DNA of 19,725 bases from JBFHDX01 sp041584475 (GCA_041584475.1 JBFHDX010000071.1:1-19725), one strand, 5' to 3'; positions 6,735 through 14,865 are shown, counted from the first letter of the stretch. Translations and numbers: made by a program. Notes: generated by a model not told the origin, from the letters alone.

Positions 6735-9563
6735 ATGATATTCAAATTCTTTTCGATCCCCCTCTTGTCGGGACTTTGCATGCTGCTGTCGACGGCGGTC
6801 GCCGCGGCGGACCTGACCGGGGCACCGCCGGGTGCAGACACCGCTGCGGTCCCGCCGAGCATCGCGGACCGAGACGATAACAACATCTCGGATCAGCTGG
6901 AGCAGAAGCTCGTGGGCCTGCAGGCGGGCGAGTCCGTCGACGTCATCGTGACGTACGAGGAACATGCCGATGAGGCTGCAGCCCAACGCACCGTCGGTTC
7001 ATTCGAGGTCAAGCACCGCTTCAGGAACGTCCCCGGTTTCGCGGCGCGGATGACGACGCGGCAGGCGCGCGCCCTCGCGGCGCGTGCCGGCATCTCGCGC
7101 ATCGAGGAGGATGCGTTCGCGACCGGCCAGCTCGATGTGGCGCGCGCGGCGTTCGGCGTCGACCGCGCTCGGAGCGACTGGGGGGTGACCGGCGCCGGCG
7201 TCGGAATATGCGTCGTCGATACCGGCATCCTCGCCACGCACGAGCAGTTCATGGAGGGCGGTGTCAGCAAGGTCCTGGCCTTCGCCGATTTCGTGAACGG
7301 CGGGACGACGCCCTACGATGACAATGGCCACGGGACCGTAATCGCCGGTATCGCCGCCGGCGACGGCACCGGATCGGGCCTCGCTGGCGGGTTCAGGGGG
7401 GTCGCACCCGACGCCGACCTGTATGTCGCAAAGGTGCTCGACGCGACGAACCGTGGCGCGATCAGCACGATCATACAGGGTATCGAGTGGTGCGCGGCCC
7501 AGCATGGTGTCGATGTCATCAATCTGAGCCTCGCTACGGACGTCAGTTCGGATGGGCGCGACGCCCTTAGCAGGGCCGTGAATGCCGTCGTCAGCGGCGG
7601 CAAGATCGTGATGGCCGCCGCGGGTAACGGCGGCGCCGCACCGGAGACCATTCCGTCCCCGGCTGCCGCTGCGCTGGCGATCGCGGTCGGTGCCGCGGCC
7701 GAACATACGTCGAACCCGACCAGACCCTGGCACTCGGCCGGGGTCTATCTGGCGCCGTTTTCCGCGCGCGGACCCACGGCCGACGGGCGCGTCAAACCGG
7801 ATATCGTGGCGCCGGGCGTATCGGTCGCCGCAGCGGGCACCGGTGGTCCGCAAGGCGTTCCGAACTGCAGGGATTGTTACGAATACGCCAGCGGGACCTC
7901 AATGGCGACCGCCTTCATGAGCGGTGTCGCGGCGCTGATGCTCGACGCCAGCCCGGCGGGGCTCACCGCGGCGGAGGTTCGCCAGTTGCTGTTCGCCTCG
8001 GCGCAGCCGAGGGGCAGTTCCGCCGGCAAGGACAACGAGTGGGGTTTCGGGCTGCTCGACGCCTTTGCCGCGGTCGGCCAGGCAAGGCAGGATCCTCTCG
8101 GCGGCGCGGCGCGGACGGCGTTCCCGGATTACGCCCTCGGCAACGGCAGCGTCGGCCGTAGGGACGTCACCTATTTGCCCGTTACCATCCTCGATCCGAC
8201 GCAGCCGCTCGCGATAACGATCACGCTGGAGGGCAGGTTGAGAGCGTGGGGCTGGAAGCCCGATCTGGAGGCGCGTCTGCTGGACGGGAGTCTTGCGCCG
8301 GTGATCGCCGACAACGCGGAGAGCACGTGTCCCGCAGGCGCGGAATGCGGTGCCGTCGGGCGGCAGGAGACGCTGTATCTGCGGCCGCCGCTGGCCGACA
8401 GCTACGTTGTCGAGATCTGGCCCGACTCCGCCGCCCCGAACCGCGGTGCCGGCGGCGATTTCATCTATGAACTGTCCAACGCACGGTCGGTGTTCGATCG
8501 CGAACGGCCCAATCTCGAGGTGTTTGCGGAGGCCGGCACGGATCTGCGCATCCGGGATGCCGATCGGGATGGCAGGGAACTGGTGGAGCTGGATGGCAGT
8601 GCCAGTGGTCCCGCCGACGAGATCGCCGCCTGGACCTGGAGCTGGGCCGACGAGACGGGGACGACGCACGTCGTCGACGGGATCGCTCCCGTCGTCGAGA
8701 TGGCGACCGGCCGCTACGAGATCACGCTGACGGTCACGGATCGGTCCGGCCTGTCGACGACCGATAGCGTGTCGGTCTGGGTCAAGGGGCGCGGGGGCCG
8801 CAAGAACCGTGGCGGGACCGGCGGTACGGGCGGAGATTTCGAGTTCGACGATCGCGATGGCGAACATTTCGATGACGGCGGCGAGCCGAGCGACGGTCCG
8901 CTGGCCGACGTCGGGGACGACCACCGTGACCGCGACGATGTCCAAGAGCGCGGCCAGCGCCGCAGCGTCGACAACGCCGCGCGGCGCACCGAAAACGGAC
9001 GGCGGTGGCTTACCACACCGATGCGTGTCGGCGCGTCGTCCACGGACCCGCATGGCCGCGAAGCGGGGCACATCGAGCAGCACCCGGAAACGGACTATTC
9101 CGATCACAGCCGATCGGCCAGCGCCTGGACGAGCCGTCCGCGCGGGTCCGCGAGCTGGTCGCAGGGCCGGGTTCGGGCGGGCGGCACGATCGCCGGCGAC
9201 CCTGCGAGCAGCGACAATCGACCCGATCCTGAGGCCCGTGACGAGACGATCGTAACCCCGCTGGCCGAGGCGGGGCACGACCGCGCGGTCGTCGATGTCG
9301 ATGCGGATGGAATCGCATGGGTGGAACTGGACGGCCGGGCGAGCGGCCCTCTGGGCACGATCGCGTCGTGGACCTGGAGCTGGACCGACCGCACGACCGG
9401 CACGGCGCGGAGCGCGATCGGAATGGCGCCGACCATTGAACTCCCCGTTGGCGATCACGTGATCACGCTCGAGGTTGCCGACGCTGCGGGCACCACGGCG
9501 CAGGATAGGTTGGTGGTCTCGGTCGTCGGCGAACCCGGAGCTGGCCCGACCATTCCGGACTGA
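6735..9563 (+). CDS. Secreted subtilisin-like serine protease (S8) with two PKD-like domains
   Basis: Predicted exported S8 endopeptidase of 942 residues. The ATG at 6735 gives a good signal peptide (cleavage near residue 25) and is preferred over an upstream GTG that would put 18 polar residues before it. After the signal lies DRDDNNISDQLE (45-56), resembling an Asp-rich calcium-binding loop, then an I9-like pro-domain (about 66-130). The catalytic domain has Asp162 (CVVDTGI), His199 (NGHGTVIAG), Asn298 (AAAGNGG) and Ser389 (SGTSMATAF). Next is a beta-rich segment (about 460-585) with a CPAGAEC pair. Two PKD-like domains follow (593-684, 838-933), each with V-E-L-D-G and a WTWSW core, separated by a 153-residue low-complexity linker. 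It is likely activated by pro-domain cleavage outside the cytoplasm. No dedicated inhibitor or secretion gene is adjacent. Confidence 0.88.
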   Translation: MIFKFFSIPLLSGLCMLLSTAVAAADLTGAPPGADTAAVPPSIADRDDNNISDQLEQKLVGLQAGESVDVIVTYEEHADEAAAQRTVGSFEVKHRFRNVPGFAARMTTRQARALAARAGISRIEEDAFATGQLDVARAAFGVDRARSDWGVTGAGVGICVVDTGILATHEQFMEGGVSKVLAFADFVNGGTTPYDDNGHGTVIAGIAAGDGTGSGLAGGFRGVAPDADLYVAKVLDATNRGAISTIIQGIEWCAAQHGVDVINLSLATDVSSDGRDALSRAVNAVVSGGKIVMAAAGNGGAAPETIPSPAAAALAIAVGAAAEHTSNPTRPWHSAGVYLAPFSARGPTADGRVKPDIVAPGVSVAAAGTGGPQGVPNCRDCYEYASGTSMATAFMSGVAALMLDASPAGLTAAEVRQLLFASAQPRGSSAGKDNEWGFGLLDAFAAVGQARQDPLGGAARTAFPDYALGNGSVGRRDVTYLPVTILDPTQPLAITITLEGRLRAWGWKPDLEARLLDGSLAPVIADNAESTCPAGAECGAVGRQETLYLRPPLADSYVVEIWPDSAAPNRGAGGDFIYELSNARSVFDRERPNLEVFAEAGTDLRIRDADRDGRELVELDGSASGPADEIAAWTWSWADETGTTHVVDGIAPVVEMATGRYEITLTVTDRSGLSTTDSVSVWVKGRGGRKNRGGTGGTGGDFEFDDRDGEHFDDGGEPSDGPLADVGDDHRDRDDVQERGQRRSVDNAARRTENGRRWLTTPMRVGASSTDPHGREAGHIEQHPETDYSDHSRSASAWTSRPRGSASWSQGRVRAGGTIAGDPASSDNRPDPEARDETIVTPLAEAGHDRAVVDVDADGIAWVELDGRASGPLGTIASWTWSWTDRTTGTARSAIGMAPTIELPVGDHVITLEVADAAGTTAQDRLVVSVVGEPGAGPTIPD
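8511..9533 (+). repeat. Duplicated PKD-like domain pair within the protease
   Basis: Copy 1 (8511-8786, residues 593-684) and copy 2 (9246-9533, residues 838-933) share VELDG.ASGP, an IA.WTWSW..or..T core, a P.(I/V)E(M/L) strand and a (I/V)TL.V.D ending. A DNA stretch TGGACCTGGAGCTGG occurs in both. They flank a 153-residue linker encoded by 8787-9245. The arrangement looks like a domain duplication followed by linker expansion. Confidence 0.7.
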
Positions 9564-9656
9564 CGCTCGTCGTGGTCGCGGCGGCGCGGCCGATGTTCCG
9601 CGCCGTCGCGGCAACGCGGGCACGGCCCCGCCCGGTTCGCATACGCGGACGCCGCA

Positions 9657-9684
9657 TTGACCCGGCGTCCCAAGTCGCTAGAGT
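9657..9684 (+). promoter_or_regulatory. Sigma70-like promoter of the aldo/keto reductase
   Basis: TTGACC (9657-9662), a 16-base spacer and TAGAGT (9679-9684) match the housekeeping consensus at five and four of six positions. Transcription would start near 9691, leaving a leader of roughly 40 nt before the ATG at 9730. This suggests the reductase is transcribed independently of the protease upstream. Confidence 0.6.
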
Positions 9685-9729
9685 GTGCACGCCCATCGTT
9701 CCCTCGGAACCCCCGGTCGCACCGCGCCA

Positions 9730-10740
9730 ATGGAATACCGCACGCTCGGCCTCAGCGGCCTGAAAGTCTCGCCGATCTGCCTCGGATCCATGATGTTCGG
9801 CGACCGCACCGATTCGCGCACCGCCGGCCGCATCGTCGGTATTGCCCGCGATTCGGGGATCAATTTCATCGACACGGCCGACCAGTACGCGAAGGGCGAG
9901 TCGGAGCGCATCGTCGGAAAGTTCATTGCCGATGATCGCGATGCGTGGGTGCTCGCGACGAAGGCGGGCAACGCGATGGGCAGCGGCCCCAACGATGGCG
10001 GGCTCGGCCGCAAATGGCTGCTGCGGGCCATCGACATGAGCCTGGAACGGCTCGGCACCGACCATGTCGATCTGTGGTATCTGCACCTGCCCGATGCGGA
10101 AACGCCACTGACGGAGACGGTAGCCGCGGTCGGCGATGTCATCGCCGCCGGCAAGGCGCGCTACTGGGGCATCTCGAATTTCCGCGGCTGGATGATCGCG
10201 GATGCGGTGCGGGTCGCCGACGCGCTCGGCGTCGCCCGGCCCATTGCCTGCCAGCCTTACTACAATGCCATGAACCGGATGCCGGAAGTCGAGATCCTGC
10301 CGGCCTGCGATCATTTCGGGATCGGCGTCGTGCCCTACTCGCCGCTCGCCCGCGGCGTGCTCACCGGCAAATACGATCCGGAGAGGACCCCGGCGGAAGA
10401 CAGCCGCGCCGGCCGCGGGGATACGCGCATGATGGAAACCGAGTTTCGCCGCGAGTCGCTCGTCATGGCGCAGCGGATCGCCGAACACGCCAAGGCCCGC
10501 GGCATGAGCGCGGGCGATTTCGCCCTGCTCTGGGTGCTCAACAACCGCATTGTGACCAGCGTGCTGGCCGGCCCGCGGACGGTTGAGCAGTGGGAGGCCT
10601 ATCTCGGCTCCCTGCGGCACGAATTCACGGCCGAGGACGAGGCGCTGGTCGATTCGCTGGTGGCCGCCGGCCACCCGTCGACGCCGGGCTACAACGATCC
10701 GCGCTATCCGCTGACCGGCCGCCGGCCGCGTACCGGCTGA
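9730..10740 (+). CDS. Aldo/keto reductase family oxidoreductase
   Basis: Predicted cytoplasmic NADPH-dependent (beta/alpha)8-barrel reductase of 336 residues. The ATG at 9730 gives MEYRTLGLSGLKVSPICLGSM, the canonical first strand; the extra in-frame GTG at 9685 would add an unrelated tail and overlap the promoter. The catalytic tetrad is visible as Asp48 and Tyr53 in FIDTADQY, Lys78 in VLATKAG and His119 in LWYLHLPD. The cofactor-binding end is present as YSPLARGVLTGKY and in the VTSVLAGPRTVEQ segment near the C-terminus. The length and motifs fit the YajO/potassium-channel-beta-like subgroup. It is convergent with phaB, 75 bp away, and shows no functional link to the PHB genes. The substrate is unknown. 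Confidence 0.9.
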   Translation: MEYRTLGLSGLKVSPICLGSMMFGDRTDSRTAGRIVGIARDSGINFIDTADQYAKGESERIVGKFIADDRDAWVLATKAGNAMGSGPNDGGLGRKWLLRAIDMSLERLGTDHVDLWYLHLPDAETPLTETVAAVGDVIAAGKARYWGISNFRGWMIADAVRVADALGVARPIACQPYYNAMNRMPEVEILPACDHFGIGVVPYSPLARGVLTGKYDPERTPAEDSRAGRGDTRMMETEFRRESLVMAQRIAEHAKARGMSAGDFALLWVLNNRIVTSVLAGPRTVEQWEAYLGSLRHEFTAEDEALVDSLVAAGHPSTPGYNDPRYPLTGRRPRTG

Positions 10741-10751
10741 CCGGCACGCTC

Positions 10752-10781
10752 CGGCACCCGTCCCGCCGCCGCAAGGTGCCG
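10752..10781. terminator. Possible bidirectional terminator hairpin
   Basis: CGGCACC (10752-10758) and GGTGCCG (10775-10781) form a seven-base-pair GC-rich stem across the 75-bp gap between the convergent aldo/keto reductase and phaB genes. The loop is long (16 bases) and there is no clear T-run, so a termination role is tentative. Confidence 0.3.
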
Positions 10782-10815
10782 CGCCGCGAGCGATTGCCCG
10801 CGACGCGCAGCGCCG

Positions 10816-11541
10816 TCACGCCATGTACTGCCCGCCATTCGCCGAAATCGTCGAGCCCGTGACGAAGCCCGCCTCGTCCGCGGCGAGGAAGGTGACGCAG
10901 CGCGCCACCTCCTCCGGCTCACCCAGGCGGCCAACCGGAATCTGCGGCAGGATCTTGCTCTTAAGGACTTCTTCCGGCACCGCCCGGACCATCTCCGTAC
11001 CGATATAGCCGGGCGCCACGACGTTGGCGGTAATGCCCTTGAACGCGTTCTCCTGGGCGATCGCCTTGGTGAACCCGATGACCCCCGCCTTCGCGGCGGA
11101 GTAATTCGCCTGACCCATCTGGCCCTTCTGGCCGTTGATCGAGCTGATCGTGATGATTCGCCCGAAGCCGCGCTCGCGCATGCCCTCGATGACGCAGCGC
11201 GTCAAGTTGAAGGCGCTGTCGAGGTTTGTGCGGATGACCGACTGCCAGTTTTCGAGGCTCATCTTGTGCAGCATGCCGTCGCGCGTGATGCCGGCGTTGT
11301 TGATCAGGATCTCGATCGGGCCGAGTTCGGCTTCGACCTTGATGACGCCCGCCTTGCAGGCCTCGAAATCTCCAACGTCGAACTTGAACACCGGGATTCC
11401 TGTCTTCTCCTTGAACGCGCTGGCGGCCTCGTCGTTGCCGCCGTAATTCGCCGCCACCTTGTACCCTGCCGCCTTGAGCGCCACCGAAATCGCCTCGCCG
11501 ATGCCGCGCGTGCCGCCGGTCACCAATGCCACTCTTGCCAT
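10816..11541 (-). CDS. phaB: Acetoacetyl-CoA reductase (PHB synthesis)
   Basis: NADPH-dependent reduction of acetoacetyl-CoA to (R)-3-hydroxybutyryl-CoA, the second step of PHB synthesis. It is a 241-residue SDR enzyme. The cofactor motif GGTRGIG is at residues 9-15, NNAG at 81-84, and the catalytic set is Asn106, Ser134, Tyr147 and Lys151 within ISSINGQKG..GQANYSAAKAG. The stretch INGQKGQMGQANYSAAKAG and the ending FVTGSTISANGGQYMA are characteristic of PhaB rather than FabG. The ATG at 11541 is preceded by AGGGAG nine bases upstream. A TTG two codons earlier is ignored. It lies 214 bp downstream of phaA on the same strand, with an intrinsic terminator between them, so it may have its own promoter or depend on readthrough. 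Confidence 0.95.
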   Translation of the reverse strand: MARVALVTGGTRGIGEAISVALKAAGYKVAANYGGNDEAASAFKEKTGIPVFKFDVGDFEACKAGVIKVEAELGPIEILINNAGITRDGMLHKMSLENWQSVIRTNLDSAFNLTRCVIEGMRERGFGRIITISSINGQKGQMGQANYSAAKAGVIGFTKAIAQENAFKGITANVVAPGYIGTEMVRAVPEEVLKSKILPQIPVGRLGEPEEVARCVTFLAADEAGFVTGSTISANGGQYMA

Positions 11542-11695
11542 GTCCAACTGCTCCCTGGTCCGATTGCGGTCGGCGGCTCATCGTATGCAGGCTCCGCCGA
11601 CCCACTTCGTTTCTGCACAATCACTTCTGGAGGAAATCAAAACACGACCCGCCCGACGTGACAACCGCGTCCTGCGTGCCGCCCGCCGACGGACG

Positions 11696-11729
11696 AAAAT
11701 CGGCCGCCCCCGTAATCCGGGGGCGGCCG
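11696..11729 (-). terminator. Rho-independent terminator after phaA
   Basis: CGGCCGCCCCCG (11701-11712) and its exact complement CGGGGGCGGCCG (11718-11729) make a perfect 12-base-pair stem with a five-base loop. Read on the minus strand it is followed directly by ATTTT (complement of 11696-11700). It lies 27 bases past the phaA stop codon. This is a textbook intrinsic terminator, although the T-run is short. Confidence 0.8.
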
Positions 11730-11755
11730 CTGCGATGTCCCACGAACGACGGCGG

Positions 11756-12931
<1,176 letters not shown>

Positions 12932-12961
12932 GATCTTCGATCCTCCTTCGCGTTGAAACGC

Positions 12962-13005
12962 CGAACCCCCTGGACGGGCCGCTCACCCGTCGGCGACACG
13001 GTTCG
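12962..13005 (-). other. Hairpin-forming phaA leader
   Basis: CGAACC (12962-12967) pairs with GGTTCG (13000-13005), enclosing a second stem of GACGGG (12973-12978) with CCCGTC (12986-12991). A competing pairing of CGCCGA (12959-12964) with TCGGCG (12990-12995) is also possible. The structure lies just upstream of the phaA ribosome binding site. It may affect message stability or translation; no known riboswitch was recognised. Confidence 0.3.
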
Positions 13006-13080
13006 TTCTTGATTACCGTAAGCTAGCTCGTGCGCGAAGACCGCCAATCCGGCCGGCCGCGCCCTCCCAGCCCTACATTG

Positions 13081-13118
13081 TGCATGTGCAAAATAACAAT
13101 GCATTTATGCGAGTTCAA
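13081..13118 (-). promoter_or_regulatory. Putative phaA promoter with flanking TGCA/GCAT inverted repeats
   Basis: On the minus strand TTGAAC (complement of 13113-13118), a 17-base spacer and TATTTT (complement of 13090-13095) form a sigma70-like promoter 160-190 bases upstream of phaA. Two short inverted repeats lie on it: TGCATGTGCA (13081-13090) next to the -10 and GCATTTATGC (13101-13110) in the spacer. TGC/GCA-type motifs are reported at alphaproteobacterial PhaR targets, so these are candidate PhaR operators. Called by eye. Confidence 0.5.
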
Positions 13119-13140
13119 CTGCCTATTTTTTGCGGAACGG

Positions 13141-14373
13141 TCAATGTTGCAATGCAGCAATCCAGGTCGCGAGCGGCCGCCAAACGGCGTCCCGCATCCC
13201 CGACCCGACGACCATGCCGATATGGCCGGCGCCGGGCGCGATCAGCCTGCAGTCGGGCAGCGAGTGCGCCAGTGCCGCCGCCGACTCCGGCGGGACAATG
13301 CGGTCCCGCGCCGGAATCATGGCCAGCGAGACCCCCTCGTATTCGGCGGGATCGATGGTGAGGCCGGCCACCGTCCAGCCGCCGCGGGCCGGCAGGTTCT
13401 CCCCGTACCAGTCGCGGACGCAGGTGCGCGCCACGGGCGCGGCGAGCGGCACACCGTCGTTCAGCCAGTCTTCCAGCCCGACGAACACGCGCGCCCGGGT
13501 CGATTTCGGGTCGAGCGCGGCGAACGCCTCGAACTTGCGCTGGATCCCGAACGGGTCGAGACCCGCGAACAGCATCTGCAGCGTATCGACCGGCAAGACA
13601 CCGAGCGCGGCCATCTGCGGTTCGAGCAGCGGCAACAACGCGGCGAGCATGCGCGCCCGAGCGCCATCGCCGGCATGGAAATCCCAAGGCGTCGCGAGCA
13701 GCCCGAGCCCGGCGATCCGCTCGGGCCGCAGCCGCGCCAGCGCGAGCGCCAACAGACCGCCCATGCAATAGCCGATGATGACGACGCGGCCCCCGGTCCG
13801 GCCGGCGACGAAGTCGAGCGCCTGCGCAAGCCGGCCGTCGATATAGTCGTCGAGGGAGTAGTCGCGCTCGACGGCGCCCGGCGTGCCCCAGTCCACGAGC
13901 CAAGGGTTGAACCCCTGGCGCGCCAGCCAGCGCAGCAGGCTCTGACGCCGCGAGAGATCGAGTATGTAGGCGCGGTTGATCAGCGAGGGGACGAACAGGA
14001 CCGCAGGGCCCCGGCCGCCATAATCGCGGACGACCGTCGAGCCCTCGCGCCAGCATGGCGGCGGGTCAGTGACGTCACGCCGCCACGGATGACGGCGATA
14101 TTGCTCGATGCCCGACAGCAGGCGCGCGAGGCGACGCAGCCCTTCGGCGATAACGGCGCGGCCGAGCGCTTCAGGTTCGGCGCTTGCGAGATCCCTTCGA
14201 AGGGCCTGCGCCCTGTCGGCCAATTGCGGCTTCCAGCCGCTCCAGCCGCCGTTCGAGATCGGCAAGGCGACGCTCGAACTCGTCACCTGCCACATCGCCA
14301 GCGCGAGGTGAAGCGGCAACGGCCTTGGCCCCAGTCGCGGACGCCCCGCCGTGCTCGGCTGCGTCTGATTCAT
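13141..14373 (-). CDS. phaC: Class III-like poly(3-hydroxyalkanoate) synthase
   Basis: Polymerises (R)-3-hydroxyacyl-CoA into PHA at the granule surface. It is a 410-residue alpha/beta-hydrolase, much shorter than class I/II synthases (about 560-600) and close to class III. The lipase-like box is GYCMGG with the nucleophile Cys203. Asp357 (PARDRIVPP) and His384 (GAGHIGM) complete the Cys-Asp-His triad. VPSLINRAYILDL and WLVDWGTPG..ERDYSLDDYI match the synthase core. The ATG at 14373 has GGGAAG upstream; an ATG at 14295 is the alternative. I favour the longer form because the GPRPLPLHLALAMW stretch looks family-like. No start codon exists downstream of the neighbouring stop that keeps the full domain, so overlap with the upstream gene is unavoidable. 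The assignment between synthase and a related depolymerase-like hydrolase rests on the Cys nucleophile and gene context. Confidence 0.85.
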   Translation of the reverse strand: MNQTQPSTAGRPRLGPRPLPLHLALAMWQVTSSSVALPISNGGWSGWKPQLADRAQALRRDLASAEPEALGRAVIAEGLRRLARLLSGIEQYRRHPWRRDVTDPPPCWREGSTVVRDYGGRGPAVLFVPSLINRAYILDLSRRQSLLRWLARQGFNPWLVDWGTPGAVERDYSLDDYIDGRLAQALDFVAGRTGGRVVIIGYCMGGLLALALARLRPERIAGLGLLATPWDFHAGDGARARMLAALLPLLEPQMAALGVLPVDTLQMLFAGLDPFGIQRKFEAFAALDPKSTRARVFVGLEDWLNDGVPLAAPVARTCVRDWYGENLPARGGWTVAGLTIDPAEYEGVSLAMIPARDRIVPPESAAALAHSLPDCRLIAPGAGHIGMVVGSGMRDAVWRPLATWIAALQH

Positions 14374-14683
14374 CCGACCGATTCTTCCCTTCTGGCGCCG
14401 CTCCGGGGGGCACGGCGCCGAACGCCGAAAACCAGGCCATCGGGTTCAGCGGATCGAGTGGTCCGAAGACGCCGGCGGGATCGCCGGCTCCGCCCTTTGC
14501 CGCCGGTGCACCGAACGCGTGTGCACCGCCCCCGACCGCACCGAACCATCTGCGCATGATCTCCGAGAATTCCGGGTCGGCCGCCATCGCCGCCAGCTGA
14601 TCGCGCCACAGATCGTGAAAGCGGCGGGCCAGATCCTCGATATCCGCATTGCCGCCGGCATCTCGGTCTTTCGGCCTCGTCAT
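14171..14683 (-). CDS. Small PhaE-like PHA synthase partner subunit (inferred)
   Basis: Predicted 170-residue protein (176 if the ATG at 14701 is used). I do not recognise a named family with certainty. The N-terminus is helical and amphipathic (IEDLARRFHDLWRDQLAAMAADPEFSEIMRRWFG, residues 15-48). The middle is Gly/Ala/Pro-rich with hydrophobic PMAWFSAFGAVPPG. The C-terminus is a coiled coil with Leu/Glu/Arg heptads (about 134-155) and a basic tail. This helix, flexible middle, coiled-coil layout and the position directly upstream of a class III-like phaC match the role of PhaE, although classical PhaE is about twice as long. Its last 203 bases overlap phaC in another frame. It is probably translated from the same message and serves as the synthase's partner or granule anchor. 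Confidence 0.65.
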   Translation of the reverse strand: MTRPKDRDAGGNADIEDLARRFHDLWRDQLAAMAADPEFSEIMRRWFGAVGGGAHAFGAPAAKGGAGDPAGVFGPLDPLNPMAWFSAFGAVPPGAAPEGKNRSDESDAAEHGGASATGAKAVAASPRAGDVAGDEFERRLADLERRLERLEAAIGRQGAGPSKGSRKRRT

Positions 14684-14741
14684 GCTGCGCACTATATCCA
14701 TCGCCGGTGTGCGCTGCCAGACGCCATGCGCCAAATCCGGC

Positions 14742-14764
14742 AAAAAGCCCCGCAAGGCTTGCGG
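14742..14764 (-). terminator. Terminator-like hairpin in the leader of the PHA synthase operon
   Basis: On the minus strand CCGCAA and TTGCGG (within 14750-14764) form a six-base-pair stem with a three-base loop, then GGC and a run of five T (complement of 14742-14746). It lies 40-60 bases upstream of the small-subunit start codon and downstream of any promoter sited near the phaR operator. It could attenuate the synthase operon. Alternatively the promoter lies beyond it and the hairpin stops antisense transcription. Confidence 0.45.
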
Positions 14765-14791
14765 CGAAGCGGCACAGTTCTCATTTATGCG

Positions 14792-14834
14792 TTGCAGCAA
14801 AATCCTATTTGGTTTGTTATGCTGCGCAGCATAA
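14792..14834 (+). promoter_or_regulatory. Putative phaR promoter and autoregulatory palindrome
   Basis: TTGCAG (14792-14797), a 17-base spacer and TGTTAT (14815-14820) form a weak sigma70-like promoter. An 18-base perfect palindrome, TTATGCTGC followed by GCAGCATAA (14817-14834), covers the -10 and start region. A second small inverted repeat, TTGCAGCAA (14792-14800), covers the -35. PhaR is known in related bacteria to repress its own gene through TGC/GCA-containing sites, so this is a strong candidate operator. It also lies upstream of the divergent synthase operon and could control both. Confidence 0.65.
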
Positions 14835-14865
14835 AGAGGACCGCGAGTCGCGGGTGGACCTGAGC

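Noticed and set aside
8940..9230. Possible frameshifted segment in the protease linker
   Set aside because: Other frames give short protein-like pieces, but third-position GC remains high in the annotated frame and the flanking PKD-like domains are both in that frame, so a single frameshift is excluded.
7899..9623. Long minus-strand open frame (574 codons) opposite the protease
   Set aside because: A shadow of high third-position GC in the protease gene; its product is Arg/Ala/Pro-rich low-complexity sequence, and the plus strand has a full catalytic triad and domain order.
13030..14559. 509-codon plus-strand open frame across phaC and the small-subunit gene
   Set aside because: The product is Arg/Pro-rich with no family motif, whereas both minus-strand genes have recognisable features.
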